64,000 nucleotides of DNA, taken from Nitrospira sp. BO4. GTDB lineage: Bacteria > Nitrospirota > Nitrospiria > Nitrospirales > Nitrospiraceae. The position numbers were made by a program, and so were the translations under genes. Location of the stretch: positions 124,001 through 188,000 of the forward strand of contig JAMPUU010000006.1 in the NCBI GenBank assembly GCA_030144965.1. Reading direction: 5' to 3'. The notes beneath the pieces are model-generated. The model ran no database searches. It saw only the letters and a program-made list of their open reading frames with translations, and was not told the origin of the DNA. Positions 1 to 8,026 of this stretch are shown piece by piece (positions within the stretch are counted from its first letter, which is position 1; every line of letters starts with the position of its first letter).

Positions 1-1378
1 TAATATCGACAAACGTGAACACGAAGTCAGTGGTATGGCTGGGTTCCGTGAGGGGAAAGGCCGAACATTCCACCTCCAGCACAGTCCCATCCTTACGCCG
101 GAACACCTGCTCCTCGAGTCGCGTGAAATTCCCATGTGAAAGAGCCCGTAGCAGCACACACTGATCGCCACAGAGTACGTCGCCTCCACGGTGCACACGA
201 TCATGGAAGGGATGCCCTAGCAATTCGTAGGGCATATAGCCCAGCATCTTGGCCCCTGACTGGTTCATAAAGGTGCAGCGCCCGTTGTGATCCACTCCAA
301 AAATGCCCTGATCCGTAGTCTGCAACAACAGATGATACTGTGCCTCGGCCGCCGTGGCGCGCATTCGTTCCGCCTGGGCGAGCTTCCATTCCTTGAGCAA
401 TCGTCCTTGCATCCAAATGAGGAGATAGAAGATCGGCAGGACAATGACGACGCCGACTGCTCCGACCTTGAAATGAAAACTTCGAACGGGCTGTACTAGC
501 GACGCCGTGGGTATGCTCACCAATACCGTCCACCGAAATGCATCGGGCTGACCCCATCCCCTGGTGTGACTGTAACCTGTGATGATGGGAATGTGCTTCC
601 GCAGGTTCATTTCCTCGATATAACGCCCCTTACCTTGGCGCGCCAATTCCAGCGATCTCATTTTCAGGGTGGAAAAGTTGGATCGGCCCTTATGAGCCAA
701 GTCACTGTCGACGTAGGCCACTCCATCCTCAGCGATGATCTGGTACTCGATATCGGTCAACATGGAACTTTTGTTGGGCAAACTGGGCAGCGTTTCCACT
801 GCAATCTCTTCCAAGACGGAGAGCGTGATACGGCTCGTTACCACGCCGGCAAAGCTTCCGCGCGAATCGTAGATGGCTCGTGAGATCGCGATCGCATCAG
901 GTGCACCTTCCTCGGCCAGGAAGGCATCAACTCCTCCCAGTAAGGTGGCATCTGGCCTTGTCAAGGCCAGTGCGCGGATCTCCTGAAACCAGGGGGTCGC
1001 ACTGACATCCATCCCTCGCGGAGATTCATTCGAAGTTGAGGCCACCAAGCGTCCCTCCCCGTCCGCCACCGCAACCCAATGATATGTTTTACGGGTGTCC
1101 CGAACCGTGTGAAGATAATGCTGCACGAACGGCGGATCTTCTTTTATACGATTCGACAAAACAACCGCCATGACGCGCAGATCATCATAGCGTTCAAAAA
1201 TCAGCCGATCGAATTTCGAGGCGATTTCCGCCGCCCCTAAACTGAGAGCTTCCCCGGCTGTTTGTATCAGCGACTGTTGCATATACTGCCACGCCGCCAG
1301 CCAGGTCACCACGACCACCGCCGTGATCGCCGCAATCTGTACGGGTAATTGGTAGAAACTGGGCTTGGAGGACGTCAT
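1..1378 (-). CDS. membrane sensor protein with extracytoplasmic Cache-like domain and PAS domain (partial)
   Basis: The reading frame is open from an ATG at 1378 to the window edge (459 codons), so the C-terminal output domain is not visible. Residues about 9-27 form a first membrane helix and about 304-324 a second. The roughly 275 residues between them look like a periplasmic double-Cache sensor (Y-H-W-V-A-V-A-D-G-E-G-R near the middle). After the second helix comes a short linker and, from about residue 349, a PAS domain (L-L-Q-T-T-D-Q-G-I-F-G-V-D, then R-R-K-D-G-T and a C-terminal F-T-F-V-D-I). This layout is typical of histidine kinases or diguanylate cyclases that sense an external small molecule. 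Which of these it is cannot be decided here. No partner gene is visible upstream. Confidence 0.85.
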   Translation of the reverse strand, partial: MTSSKPSFYQLPVQIAAITAVVVVTWLAAWQYMQQSLIQTAGEALSLGAAEIASKFDRLIFERYDDLRVMAVVLSNRIKEDPPFVQHYLHTVRDTRKTYHWVAVADGEGRLVASTSNESPRGMDVSATPWFQEIRALALTRPDATLLGGVDAFLAEEGAPDAIAISRAIYDSRGSFAGVVTSRITLSVLEEIAVETLPSLPNKSSMLTDIEYQIIAEDGVAYVDSDLAHKGRSNFSTLKMRSLELARQGKGRYIEEMNLRKHIPIITGYSHTRGWGQPDAFRWTVLVSIPTASLVQPVRSFHFKVGAVGVVIVLPIFYLLIWMQGRLLKEWKLAQAERMRATAAEAQYHLLLQTTDQGIFGVDHNGRCTFMNQSGAKMLGYMPYELLGHPFHDRVHRGGDVLCGDQCVLLRALSHGNFTRLEEQVFRRKDGTVLEVECSAFPLTEPSHTTDFVFTFVDI

Positions 1379-1551
1379 CGGTAAAGCAGGGGAAGCACTG
1401 TACTGGCTTGTGCCGATATGGGAGCTAGGTCGATAAGAACCGGTCTGGAGAGCACGAGGTTGCCCCCTGATGTGGACCGGCCTGCATATACACATACACC
1501 AAGATGGACGAGGACGCTACCCCCCAGCAAGCCCCCGCGCAACCAGCGGCA

Positions 1552-1625
1552 GCATTCACAGTGCCAACATCGTCAGATCAGCTGACCTATCCAGTCATTG
1601 CGAGCAGGGCAAGTGGGGTGGATGA
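1552..1625. repeat. 74-bp direct repeat, proximal copy (putative att-like site)
   Basis: This stretch matches 5659-5732 at 68 of 74 positions, in the same orientation. The central block around catcgtcagatcagctgacc is identical in both copies. The last bases (tggggtggatga) duplicate the 3' terminus of the tRNA-His gene that overlaps the distal copy. A partial tRNA 3' end at the far boundary of a block of accessory genes is the usual sign of site-specific integration into a tRNA gene. Mechanism and age are inferred; no integrase lies between the copies. Confidence 0.65.
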
Positions 1626-1652
1626 AAATCTTACAGTCACGACGTGGATGCT

Positions 1653-1856
1653 CTAGACAGCTTGCGTGACCCAATCTGGTACCGGATAACTGGTTACGCT
1701 GGCCTCCCGTCCACAACCATCACATATTCCCTGGCGAGTGACCGAACCATGCCTTCGGAGCTTGGCCCAGTAAAATTTGATTTCGTCTTCATTCCGCGGT
1801 GCCGTGTATGACAACCTATCACCACATTTAAGACAGTATTTAACCGTCATAGTCAT
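1653..1856 (-). CDS. small zinc-ribbon-like protein, unknown function
   Basis: The start is set at the ATG at 1856 because aaaggag lies eight bases upstream; an ATG further upstream in the frame has no such site. The 67-residue product has two cysteine pairs, C-L-K-C near residue 8 and C-D-G-C near residue 46, spaced as in a small zinc ribbon. It ends P-V-P-D-W-V-T-Q-A-V. There is no signal peptide or membrane segment. The family was not recognised; a nucleic-acid or protein-binding role is possible but unproven. It lies just inside the proximal repeat of the putative tRNA-His island. Confidence 0.65.
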   Translation of the reverse strand: MTMTVKYCLKCGDRLSYTAPRNEDEIKFYWAKLRRHGSVTRQGICDGCGREASVTSYPVPDWVTQAV

Positions 1857-2022
1857 GTTGTGCGCTCCTTTCACGGACCGATAGGTTGGTTCCTCGTAAG
1901 CAGAAGGCCCCAGCCTAATCAGCCTCAATGGGGTGCGGCACTAGGACAAACCCTAGGGTACTAACGTAAACGGGAGAGGATGGTGGGGCACCTCAACACA
2001 GCTCTGAATCTTCAGAATCGGG

Positions 2023-2451
2023 CTAGCTTTGCTCTAACTGGTCACTGAGAGTTTGGTGGACTTTCCTCTGCAACTGCTCCAGAAAACGACCGCTTCGTTC
2101 ATTGAAGTAACTTGATGCCAACTCCCGTGACTCCTCGATTGGAAGCTCTCTCAGGGCGCATCCTCTGGCTTCCGCCATGATGGTCGTGAACGCTTCGCCG
2201 ATGACTTCAAGGAGGCTCTCCTGGGAAGTGAGCCCGAGATCCGGGAGATTTCTCAATATATGAGCCGCAAATTCATACAGGACCGTTTCGGCGCTCAAAC
2301 AATAGGTCAAGGAGATGAGCTTTATCGCTGCTCCACTCCCTACCATGCCGGTGGAGGCCAGATCGGACTTGATTTGGTCTACTAGTGCGTGTGGTGGAAA
2401 CTTGTGTCGGTACTTTGAGGCGTTCAGAATATCGGAGTAAAGCGGCTTCAT
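2023..2451 (-). CDS. hypothetical protein, mostly helical
   Basis: The 142-residue frame has protein-like composition, with no membrane helix or signal peptide. A hydrophobic helix-rich middle (K-L-I-S-L-T-Y-C-L-S-A-E-T-V) is followed by an acidic, amphipathic C-terminal half ending in a likely coiled helix (L-E-Q-L-Q-R-K-V-H-Q-T-L). No family was recognised. The ATG at 2451 has no strong ribosome binding site, so the start is uncertain. The gene lies alone between the small zinc-ribbon gene and other short hypothetical genes of the island. Confidence 0.55.
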   Translation of the reverse strand: MKPLYSDILNASKYRHKFPPHALVDQIKSDLASTGMVGSGAAIKLISLTYCLSAETVLYEFAAHILRNLPDLGLTSQESLLEVIGEAFTTIMAEARGCALRELPIEESRELASSYFNERSGRFLEQLQRKVHQTLSDQLEQS

Positions 2452-2549
2452 GGATGTCAGAAGCTAAGACAATTGCCAGTTTAGCTGACACCCACACGCT
2501 CACCTTACCTTAAGAATCCACTTCACTTCAACACTGCATAGTCTCTCCC

Positions 2550-2696
2550 ATGACCCTGCGCGAAGAGATCAGGCAATACATGGTTGCCTCAGAAATCTTA
2601 CTCGACTGCAGTGTAAAGGTAGAGGAACTCACATACATTGAAGTGGAGCTGATTCAGTACTATCTCTTGAAGGTCGCTCAGAGCTTTCCGAGCTGA
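2550..2696 (+). CDS. possible 48-residue protein
   Basis: An ATG at 2550 opens a 48-codon frame closed by TGA at 2694. The product begins M-T-L-R-E-E-I-R-Q-Y and continues with an alternating hydrophobic/acidic pattern (K-V-E-E-L-T-Y-I-E-V-E-L-I-Q-Y-Y-L-L-K-V) that could form one amphipathic helix. The composition looks protein-like, but there is no clear ribosome binding site and no recognised family, so this could be chance. Confidence 0.3.
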   Translation: MTLREEIRQYMVASEILLDCSVKVEELTYIEVELIQYYLLKVAQSFPS

Positions 2697-2798
2697 CGCA
2701 GTTGGGGTAGTACACGAATCATTTGGGGATGTCAGGAGGGCTATATTGAATTGAATGGAAGGAGAAATGCGTCACAAAGCTATAGCATCCCCACCAGC

Positions 2799-3074
2799 TC
2801 ATGAACCGTCTTCGGCGTACTCCCTTCTGCCCTGTTGTTCACCAGTACCTACGCTGGCCATCTGATCGACGCCTGCATCGACGAGACGTTGCGCTTCCTC
2901 CAGAGCAACAGAGGCGGCAGCATCACGGGACGCGAAGACTCCGTCAGGATATCCTTGGCGATACCTCCACGACATGTGCCTGAATTCAATAATCATATAA
3001 TGACAGCGCCACATCCCATCGTGAGTATCTTGTCTAGGACTCAACTCGATCCAGCGATGCTTATAGTCAGGCAT
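2799..3074 (-). CDS. hypothetical protein
   Basis: This 91-residue frame starts at an ATG with an agga element seven bases upstream. The N-terminal half carries many aromatic and basic residues (Y-K-H-R-W, M-W-R-C-H-Y, F-R-H-M-S-W-R-Y-R). It is followed by an alanine-rich helix (A-A-A-S-V-A-L-E-E-A-Q-R-L-V-D-A) and a polar tail. The shape suggests a small cytoplasmic alpha/beta protein. No family was recognised. A plus-strand frame overlaps the same DNA but looks much less protein-like. Confidence 0.55.
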   Translation of the reverse strand: MPDYKHRWIELSPRQDTHDGMWRCHYMIIEFRHMSWRYRQGYPDGVFASRDAAASVALEEAQRLVDAGVDQMASVGTGEQQGRREYAEDGS

Positions 3075-3137
3075 TGTTGTGTCCTGGGTTCGATAGATTG
3101 GTCACGCCGGTTTCTACCAGCCATGATTCTGGTTGAA

Positions 3138-3488
3138 TTACTTCCGTTCTGCTGCCGTGAAGATTGAGATGTCCTCCGCTCCGCATCGATCCAACACATC
3201 GGCAATCGCATCGATGTGACGATCATCGGCTTGGATATCGAGAACCGGCCCACCACGGCGAACGCCCTCCGGGTAGAGAGGCAGGCTCAATGGACCGAAT
3301 CCAAGGGAGTCCTTGAGACTCTCGAAAGAACTATTTGGCGATGCGGCGGTACCAGCGGTGAGTTGAACACCGGTTTGGTCATACACCTGCATATCAATAG
3401 TCGGAATCTGCTTGAGAGTTGCGATTTCGAACTTCGTCTGTTCCGCGTGTGCGAGCGTGTGGAAGAAACCTCTGACGGTATTGGGCAT
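3138..3488 (-). CDS. hypothetical protein, weakly like general-stress (17M/YflT-type) proteins
   Basis: The ATG at 3488 has a good ribosome binding site (gaggag, eight bases upstream). The 116-residue product begins M-P-N-T-V-R-G-F-F-H-T-L-A-H-A-E-Q. It ends in a segment with D-D-R-H-I-D-A-I-A-D-V-L-D-R-C-G-A-E-D, the kind of beta-alpha element seen at the ends of small stress-protein domains in which an F-H-T-x-x-x-A-E start packs against a final helix. The glycine-rich tail often attached to such domains is absent. Family placement is tentative. It is a stand-alone gene in the island. Confidence 0.6.
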   Translation of the reverse strand: MPNTVRGFFHTLAHAEQTKFEIATLKQIPTIDMQVYDQTGVQLTAGTAASPNSSFESLKDSLGFGPLSLPLYPEGVRRGGPVLDIQADDRHIDAIADVLDRCGAEDISIFTAAERK

Positions 3489-3796
3489 TATCGCGTCTCC
3501 TCGCCATAAGCTGGTCGTGGCTCATTCTGAAAAGTATGCTCGATCTGTCGTCAGAAAACCTAGTTAGTACTGGACATCCCTCACTGAGCTTATCTCTCCT
3601 ATATCACCTGACCAACTAGGGGATGTCCCAGATTGCGAAGTGACCTAAGCCTTGTCCTCTCGCGAGCCTCCCGAAGTGATCATAGTGCGCCGGTCGCTGT
3701 CCGCACAGTGGCACTGGGTCGTTACGTAACTATCAAGAATGGATTAAGAGTCGCCGAGCGGGGGAAGTAGCTTCACTAACCGACGCGACAGACCGT
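3489..3796. other. intergenic stretch without a recognised gene
   Basis: No convincing reading frame is present on either strand. The only structure seen is an imperfect inverted pair: ctggacatccct near 3570-3581 against aggggatgtcccag near 3618-3631, about 36 bases apart. It could form a weak hairpin or be the footprint of decayed repeats. No promoter could be assigned with confidence. Confidence 0.35.
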
Positions 3797-4009
3797 TCAG
3801 GCAGATTGCTGGGCGGGCCCATCTCGGAGATGCTCCTTGACGTGTTTCAGCGCGAGCACGGGAACAAAATCCTGAATGCGAGCGGCCTGTTCAAGCTGGT
3901 GGATTTCATTCCAGAGCATGTCATGCGCTTCGGAGGGTGGCATAGCAAATCGCTTTGCCAAGTCTCTGACATCATACTCGATGACCTTCGTCTCTACTTG
4001 AGATACCAT
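3797..4009 (-). CDS. DUF3562 family protein
   Basis: The product is 70 residues if translation starts at the ATG at 4009, which has ggag seven bases upstream; a longer frame from 4039 lacks such a site. The sequence V-I-E-Y-D-V-R-D-L-A-K-R-F-A-M-P followed by a helix rich in E and H, then D-F-V-P-V-L-A-L-K-H-V-K-E-H-L-R, fits the short DUF3562 domain. Its function is unknown; the length and helical pattern suggest a small DNA-binding or adaptor protein. It is a single gene in the island. Confidence 0.65.
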   Translation of the reverse strand: MVSQVETKVIEYDVRDLAKRFAMPPSEAHDMLWNEIHQLEQAARIQDFVPVLALKHVKEHLRDGPAQQSA

Positions 4010-4768
4010 GAGTACACTCCACGATGATGCTGATCCCATCCAGACGAAATGTCTAGAGACAGACCACCAAACCAGTAACTTTACTAGTGAAGTGCCTAGG
4101 TTTTCCTTGACTGCCTTTCGATCAACCGCATATCCCGAATCAGCCCGCCGAAGGGATAGATAGTGCTGTACAGAGATCCGGAACGGTACACAATGACGGT
4201 TCGGAGAGTGTCGTAGAGCTTACATCCTGAACCGGTCTCAACAGGAGGACTTCATAGCCGACAGCGGGTCGCTCGTAGAACTGGATACCCTGTATATATC
4301 CAATGGTTATATCTCGGAAGACTAGGGTCATTCAGAGAAGAGTTACAAGCCGACGAGACGCTTCACACTCGTGCGACACGAATGGTCAAAACAACCGCCG
4401 AATCCGGAACACCGCCCGACAAATCCCAAGATTCTCTAGAGTGATTCAAAACGCGCAGAATTTGAGATACTGCAACCGTTCATGTCCTTCCTCTAGCGTC
4501 TTCATTGAGATCAACTCTTTGTGTACATACTGCTCATGCACATTCCCCGTTGAATACCCTGTGAGAGTTTCGGCCGGGTTCGCCGTACTGCAGCACTATG
4601 GTAATCGCTCCATGCCGCAGGGAATAAATTACCAGCCGAGGAGCAGTCAGTCCGAGGGATGCGAGGTTGTCAGATCACTAGAGCCTAAGTGTTCCAACGT
4701 GACACTCAATGATGATGGAAGCGGTGTCAGGAGCAGAAGTCGAAGAGGCCAAGACGGTGTGATAGTTC
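4010..4768. other. decayed, gene-poor stretch
   Basis: About 760 bases carry no gene that can be defended. Short frames occur on both strands, and a 196-codon plus-strand frame crosses the area, but its composition (arginine-, serine- and cysteine-rich, no domain pattern) looks random. On the minus strand, a 46-codon frame without a good start, closed by TGA near 4531, reads L-A-S-L-G-L-T-A-P-R-L-V-I-Y-S-L-R-H-G-A and looks like the tail of a lost gene. Together with the response-regulator fragment nearby, this suggests genetic decay. Confidence 0.4.
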
Positions 4769-4975
4769 TCAAGGCTGAGGAACAGAAGTTGGGTTTTCGG
4801 GGCAATGAGCAGTGGAAGCACTACAGTGAGATGCTATCTGTTTATGAAGTTCTTCAACGTAGTATTCCAGGACTTGACACTCCTCGGGTGTGAGCTGTCC
4901 GCTCTCATGGGTGAAGCCAAACAAGTGTTCGCACGAACGGAGGAACTTCCCAACTTCTGGTCGGATGTTTTCCAT
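4769..4975 (-). CDS. small hypothetical protein, possibly a gene remnant
   Basis: The 68-codon frame reads protein-like in its middle (K-F-L-R-S-C-E-H-L-F-G-F-T-H-E-S, then L-T-P-E-E-C-Q-V-L-E-Y-Y-V-E-E-L). This suggests two amphipathic helices, in contrast to the surrounding decayed DNA. The last 15 residues are low-complexity, and there is no ribosome binding site before the ATG. It may be an intact small gene or a truncated one. No family was recognised. Confidence 0.4.
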   Translation of the reverse strand: MENIRPEVGKFLRSCEHLFGFTHESGQLTPEECQVLEYYVEELHKQIASHCSASTAHCPENPTSVPQP

Positions 4976-5045
4976 GCGCGACGTTGTACCATAGGCATAG
5001 ACAATGCGTAAACTCCTGGATCAGAACCGTTGAAAATACTTGTTC

Positions 5046-5156
5046 TTATCCCTTCAGATCTATGGTCTGCACCATCGTGAAGCCATCATAAGCACTGATA
5101 AGGCTCCGCAATTCCTGGCGCAGCAGCCGATGGTCATCGACGACCACGACCGTGAG
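5046..5156 (-). pseudogene. fragment of a response-regulator receiver domain
   Basis: Reading down from 5156, the frame encodes L-T-V-V-V-V-D-D-H-R-L-L-R-Q-E-L-R-S-L-I-S and then stops at TAA (5046-5048) after 36 codons. The V-V-D-D-H-x-x-x-R start is the hallmark of NarL/FixJ-type receiver domains, where the two aspartates bind magnesium. An in-frame TAG lies immediately upstream, and the phospho-accepting aspartate region and HTH domain are missing. It is therefore a remnant of a longer gene and not a small functional one. Confidence 0.6.
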
Positions 5157-5182
5157 CTATGAACGTTGTACCTGGAACACCC

Positions 5183-5641
5183 CTACTTCACAAACGGATT
5201 GGCAGCCTTTTGCCACTCATCTAGGCTCATCACCACGGCAGTGACGTCGGTAAAACCTAGCTCTCTAAGGGATTTCGCCGCGAGAGAGGCACGGTTGCCA
5301 CTCGAGCATTGAAGATACAGCGGCTTGTCGAGTTCGCTCTTGGCAGGAAAGCCGACCTGTTTCCAAATCTGGAATTCGAGCATGCCGCGCGGAATGTTAA
5401 TTGCGCCCGGCACATGCCCCGCTGCGTACTCGTCGGGCTCACGAACATCGATGATCAGCGCATTAGCAGGATTATCAACGATCTTTCGGTACTCAGGCAT
5501 ACCGATGGTCCTCACGTCCCGTTGCGCGGAAAGTACCTTCTGAGTGACACTTGAAGGATAGTTTTGTGCAAACCCGAGGACATGAACAAATGGGACCACA
5601 ACGACCCCAATAACGGCGAGTGACCAACAGATTTTTCTCAT
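5183..5641 (-). CDS. exported rhodanese-like sulfurtransferase
   Basis: Translation is placed at the ATG at 5641, preceded by a strong aaggagga five bases upstream. The 152-residue product starts with a signal peptide (M-R-K-I-C-W-S, a hydrophobic stretch with V-V-V-P-F-V-H-V-L-G, cleavage probably after G-F-A). A single rhodanese domain follows: A-L-I-I-D-V-R-E-P-D-E-Y, G-H-V-P-G-A-I-N-I-P-R-G, then the active-site loop C-S-S-G-N-R. The catalytic cysteine is present, so sulfur transfer or cysteine persulfide chemistry in the periplasm is likely. The physiological acceptor is unknown. It is the last gene before the distal repeat and tRNA-His, and has no operon partner. Confidence 0.85.
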   Translation of the reverse strand: MRKICWSLAVIGVVVVPFVHVLGFAQNYPSSVTQKVLSAQRDVRTIGMPEYRKIVDNPANALIIDVREPDEYAAGHVPGAINIPRGMLEFQIWKQVGFPAKSELDKPLYLQCSSGNRASLAAKSLRELGFTDVTAVVMSLDEWQKAANPFVK

Positions 5642-5658
5642 CGCGTTCCTCCTTAGCC

Positions 5659-5732
5659 GCATTCACGGTGCCAGCATCGTCAGATCAGCTGACCTATCCA
5701 GTAGTTGCGAGGAAGGCAAGTGGGGTGGATGA
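5659..5732. repeat. 74-bp direct repeat, distal copy overlapping the tRNA-His 3' end
   Basis: This is the partner of 1552-1625 (68/74 identical). Bases 5721-5732 are the CCA-encoding 3' end of the tRNA-His gene and the rest is flanking DNA. An integrating element that recreates a tRNA 3' end leaves exactly this arrangement, with the intact tRNA on one side and only a partial tRNA end on the other. The central gtcag-atcag-ctgac is a short imperfect palindrome, as often seen near recombinase core sites. Confidence 0.65.
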
Positions 5733-5798
5733 CGGGTTTCGAACCCGCGACCTCCGGATCCACAATCCGGCGCTCTAACCAGCTGAGCTACACCCACC
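5721..5798 (-). tRNA. tRNA-His (anticodon GTG)
   Basis: The minus strand folds as a standard tRNA. The acceptor arm is GTGGGTG/CATCCAC, the D arm contains GCTCAGCTGGTTAGAGC, the anticodon arm is CCGGA-TTGTGGA-TCCGG with anticodon GTG, and the T arm contains GTTCGAA. A G at position -1 faces discriminator C73, the identity element of tRNA-His, and CCA is encoded at 5721-5723. The end of the gene is shared with the distal direct repeat. Confidence 0.95.
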
Positions 5799-5859
5799 AC
5801 GAGGGCTTGAGGAAGGATGATATTAACAAAGCGCGGATTGCCGTCGCAACCAAGACTCT

Positions 5860-6573
5860 TTACTGTCGTGCATCGAACGCCGCTTGCATTTCGGCCAGAA
5901 CGGCGTCGACGGTTGCCGGTGGGTCTGCCGCGTCACGAATCGGCCGACCGATCACCAGATAGTCTGCGCCGGACGCAATCGTTTGCGTGGGGGTCGTCGC
6001 TCTCGCATGATCGTCCACCCCCTTGCCGGTCGGCCGGACTCCCGGCGTGACGATCGCAAAACGAGGTCCGACTTTCTGCCTGATGGCTGACGCTTCTTCA
6101 CCGGACGCCACGACACCGTCACAGCCGACTTCCGAGGCGAGCAATGCCCTCGCCGTGACCAGGTCCTGAACCGTCCGTTGTATCCCCATCTCCCGCAGAT
6201 CCTGGCCGTCGAAGTTGGTCAACACGGTCACGGCCAGCAGCTTCAGCGATGAACCCTCCCGCCCTTGCACGGCCGCGGTGAGCGCTTTGCGATTGGCATG
6301 GACGGTGAGGAAATCCACGCCCATCCCCGCAACCCGGCTTGTCGCGCGACGGACCGTTTCTTCGATATCCAGAAACTTCAGGTCGAGGAACACCCGCATT
6401 CCTCGTTCCACAATCCGCTTCACCATCTCAGGGCCTGCCGCCGTATAGAGCTCAAGGCCGACTTTGACGAAAGAAATGTGCCCGTGGAGTCGATCCAAAA
6501 GTCGATCGGCGTCTGCCGCTGAAGGCACATCCAACGCAAAGATGAGTCGGTCGCGCGCTGCAATTTTCACCAT
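5860..6573 (-). CDS. pyrF: orotidine 5'-phosphate decarboxylase
   Basis: This cytoplasmic TIM-barrel enzyme converts OMP to UMP, the last step of de novo pyrimidine synthesis. The 237-residue length is normal. The substrate strand F-A-L-D-V-P lies at the N-terminus. The catalytic D-x-K-x-x-D array is present as D-L-K-F-L-D-I (the usual H-D-I-P variant is L-D-I-E here, with D and K intact). The phosphate-binding end has V-T-P-G-V-R and Y-L-V-I-G-R-P-I. The ATG at 6573 has aaggag seven bases upstream. It is divergent from rpsT, with about 85 bases between. Confidence 0.95.
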   Translation of the reverse strand: MVKIAARDRLIFALDVPSAADADRLLDRLHGHISFVKVGLELYTAAGPEMVKRIVERGMRVFLDLKFLDIEETVRRATSRVAGMGVDFLTVHANRKALTAAVQGREGSSLKLLAVTVLTNFDGQDLREMGIQRTVQDLVTARALLASEVGCDGVVASGEEASAIRQKVGPRFAIVTPGVRPTGKGVDDHARATTPTQTIASGADYLVIGRPIRDAADPPATVDAVLAEMQAAFDARQ

Positions 6574-6658
6574 GCCTTTGCTCCTTCTGCAGGACCGATC
6601 CTTGACGATCGGCGATGCCCTATGATAGAAATCATTTTCTTTTCTACAGGAGTACTCG

Positions 6659-6937
6659 ATGCCTCAGACTCACAAATCGACTATTCGACGAGCTCGTCAA
6701 GCCGAACGGCGGCATGAGCGGAATCGTGCCACCATCAACACGGTCAAGACGCTGATCAAGAAAGTGCAGTCCGCCGTGGCCGGAAAGAAGGCGGATGAGG
6801 CCAAGACCAGCTTGCTGGAAGCCACCTCGGCGATCGGAAAAGCCGTTTCGAAAGGTGTCCTTCATCCTAACACTGCCTCCCGCCGTGTGTCGCGTCTGGC
6901 GCTTCGTGTCAACGCTCTGTCCGGTTCCGGCTCTTAA
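6659..6937 (+). CDS. rpsT: 30S ribosomal protein S20
   Basis: This 92-residue, lysine- and arginine-rich helical protein binds 16S rRNA early in small-subunit assembly. The family pattern is clear: T-H-K-S-T-I-R-R-A-R-Q-A-E-R-R-H-E-R-N-R at the start and G-V-L-H-P-N-T-A-S-R-R-V-S-R-L near the end. A good site (aggag) precedes the ATG. Its last 29 bases overlap the 3' end of holA on the other strand. Confidence 0.95.
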   Translation: MPQTHKSTIRRARQAERRHERNRATINTVKTLIKKVQSAVAGKKADEAKTSLLEATSAIGKAVSKGVLHPNTASRRVSRLALRVNALSGSGS

Positions 6938-8021
6938 TCGTTCGCACGTTCGACACCACCCGCGCAGGGACTCGTTTCGGTGACACAGGGGGACGGCGAG
7001 GCGGTTCCACGCGTTTTCCGGCGGTCTCCTCACACAGCTTCAACAGCAGGTGCTCCAGCACCATCCGTGGACGGCTGCCGCTTCCCCCTTTGAGCTTCCC
7101 ATCCGCATCCAGAAAAAGACGCAGGGCCGCGTGAAGATGTGGCTCAGAAAACCGATCGAGAAAAGAGCGGACTTTCCACGGGTCCATGCGCAAACTTCTG
7201 GCGGCTTCCCCTTCACGGCCGCCACTGGCTAACAGCTCTTTGACCTTCCAGAGGCGGCGATACTGCCAGGCAAGAGAACCGAGAATCCGCAGCGGAGCCT
7301 CCCCTGCCTCAAGGTTGCGCGCCAAGATCGAAAGGGCTCGTCCACGACGGCCCTCTGCGATGGCCAACGTCAAATCGAACACGGACGCACCGGGCTCCAT
7401 GCCGCGGAGCAGATGGACATCGGCAGCGGTGACCGGACGATCGGGCGGCACATACGAAGCCAGCTTTTCCAATTCTTGGCGCACACCATAGAGGGATGAG
7501 CCGTAGGCCTCTTGCAGTGATTGCGCCGCTTCTTCTTCCAGCTGAAGCCCCACCCGTTTCGCTTCATGGGCAATCCACGGAGGCAACTGAGCATCCCGGA
7601 GCGGTGAGCAATCGACCACAACGGCCGCTCTGGTCAGGGCTTGGGAAAATTTCAGCCGACCGTCCAGCTTTGGACTGACGAACACCAGGGTCGTGGAGTC
7701 CACTGGACTTTTCACACAGTCGAGAAGGAGGTCGCTTTCCCGAGCGGACAGTTTTTCCGCCGTCTTCACCACGACCAAGCGGCGCTCCGCGAAGACCGGC
7801 ACTGCCGCCACGCTGTTCCGAATATCGCTCCCGCTCGCCTCATCCCCGTAGAACAACTCATAATTGAATTCATCCCCATCACTGCCCAGGACCGCGCGCT
7901 TGATCGCGGCGAGCGCATAATCTCTCAGCAGGTCTTCTTCCCCGACGACCAGATACAAAGACGCCGGCGCCTGCTGTTTGAGCACTGATTCCAACTGCGC
8001 ATGATTCACGGCCGATGACAT
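6909..8021 (-). CDS. holA: DNA polymerase III, delta subunit
   Basis: The delta subunit opens the beta sliding clamp as part of the clamp loader. The 370-residue length fits. The N-terminal AAA-like domain has L-Y-L-V-V-G-E-E-D-L-L-R-D-Y near residue 22; a collar domain follows (L-E-K-L-A-S-Y, G-M-E-P-G-A-S-V-F-D-L, L-A-W-Q-Y-R-R-L-W-K). The C-terminal 40 residues are basic and probably disordered. It follows lptE by five bases, in the run leuS-lptE-holA, an arrangement widespread in bacteria. The start follows an ordinary spacing; no regulatory signal was seen. Confidence 0.9.
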   Translation of the reverse strand: MSSAVNHAQLESVLKQQAPASLYLVVGEEDLLRDYALAAIKRAVLGSDGDEFNYELFYGDEASGSDIRNSVAAVPVFAERRLVVVKTAEKLSARESDLLLDCVKSPVDSTTLVFVSPKLDGRLKFSQALTRAAVVVDCSPLRDAQLPPWIAHEAKRVGLQLEEEAAQSLQEAYGSSLYGVRQELEKLASYVPPDRPVTAADVHLLRGMEPGASVFDLTLAIAEGRRGRALSILARNLEAGEAPLRILGSLAWQYRRLWKVKELLASGGREGEAARSLRMDPWKVRSFLDRFSEPHLHAALRLFLDADGKLKGGSGSRPRMVLEHLLLKLCEETAGKRVEPPRRPPVSPKRVPARVVSNVRTIKSRNRTER

Positions 8022-8026
8022 TGGCT

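Noticed and set aside
4303..4893. A 196-codon plus-strand open frame
   Set aside because: Composition is rich in R, S and C with no domain pattern, there is no ribosome binding site, and a more protein-like minus-strand frame overlaps it.
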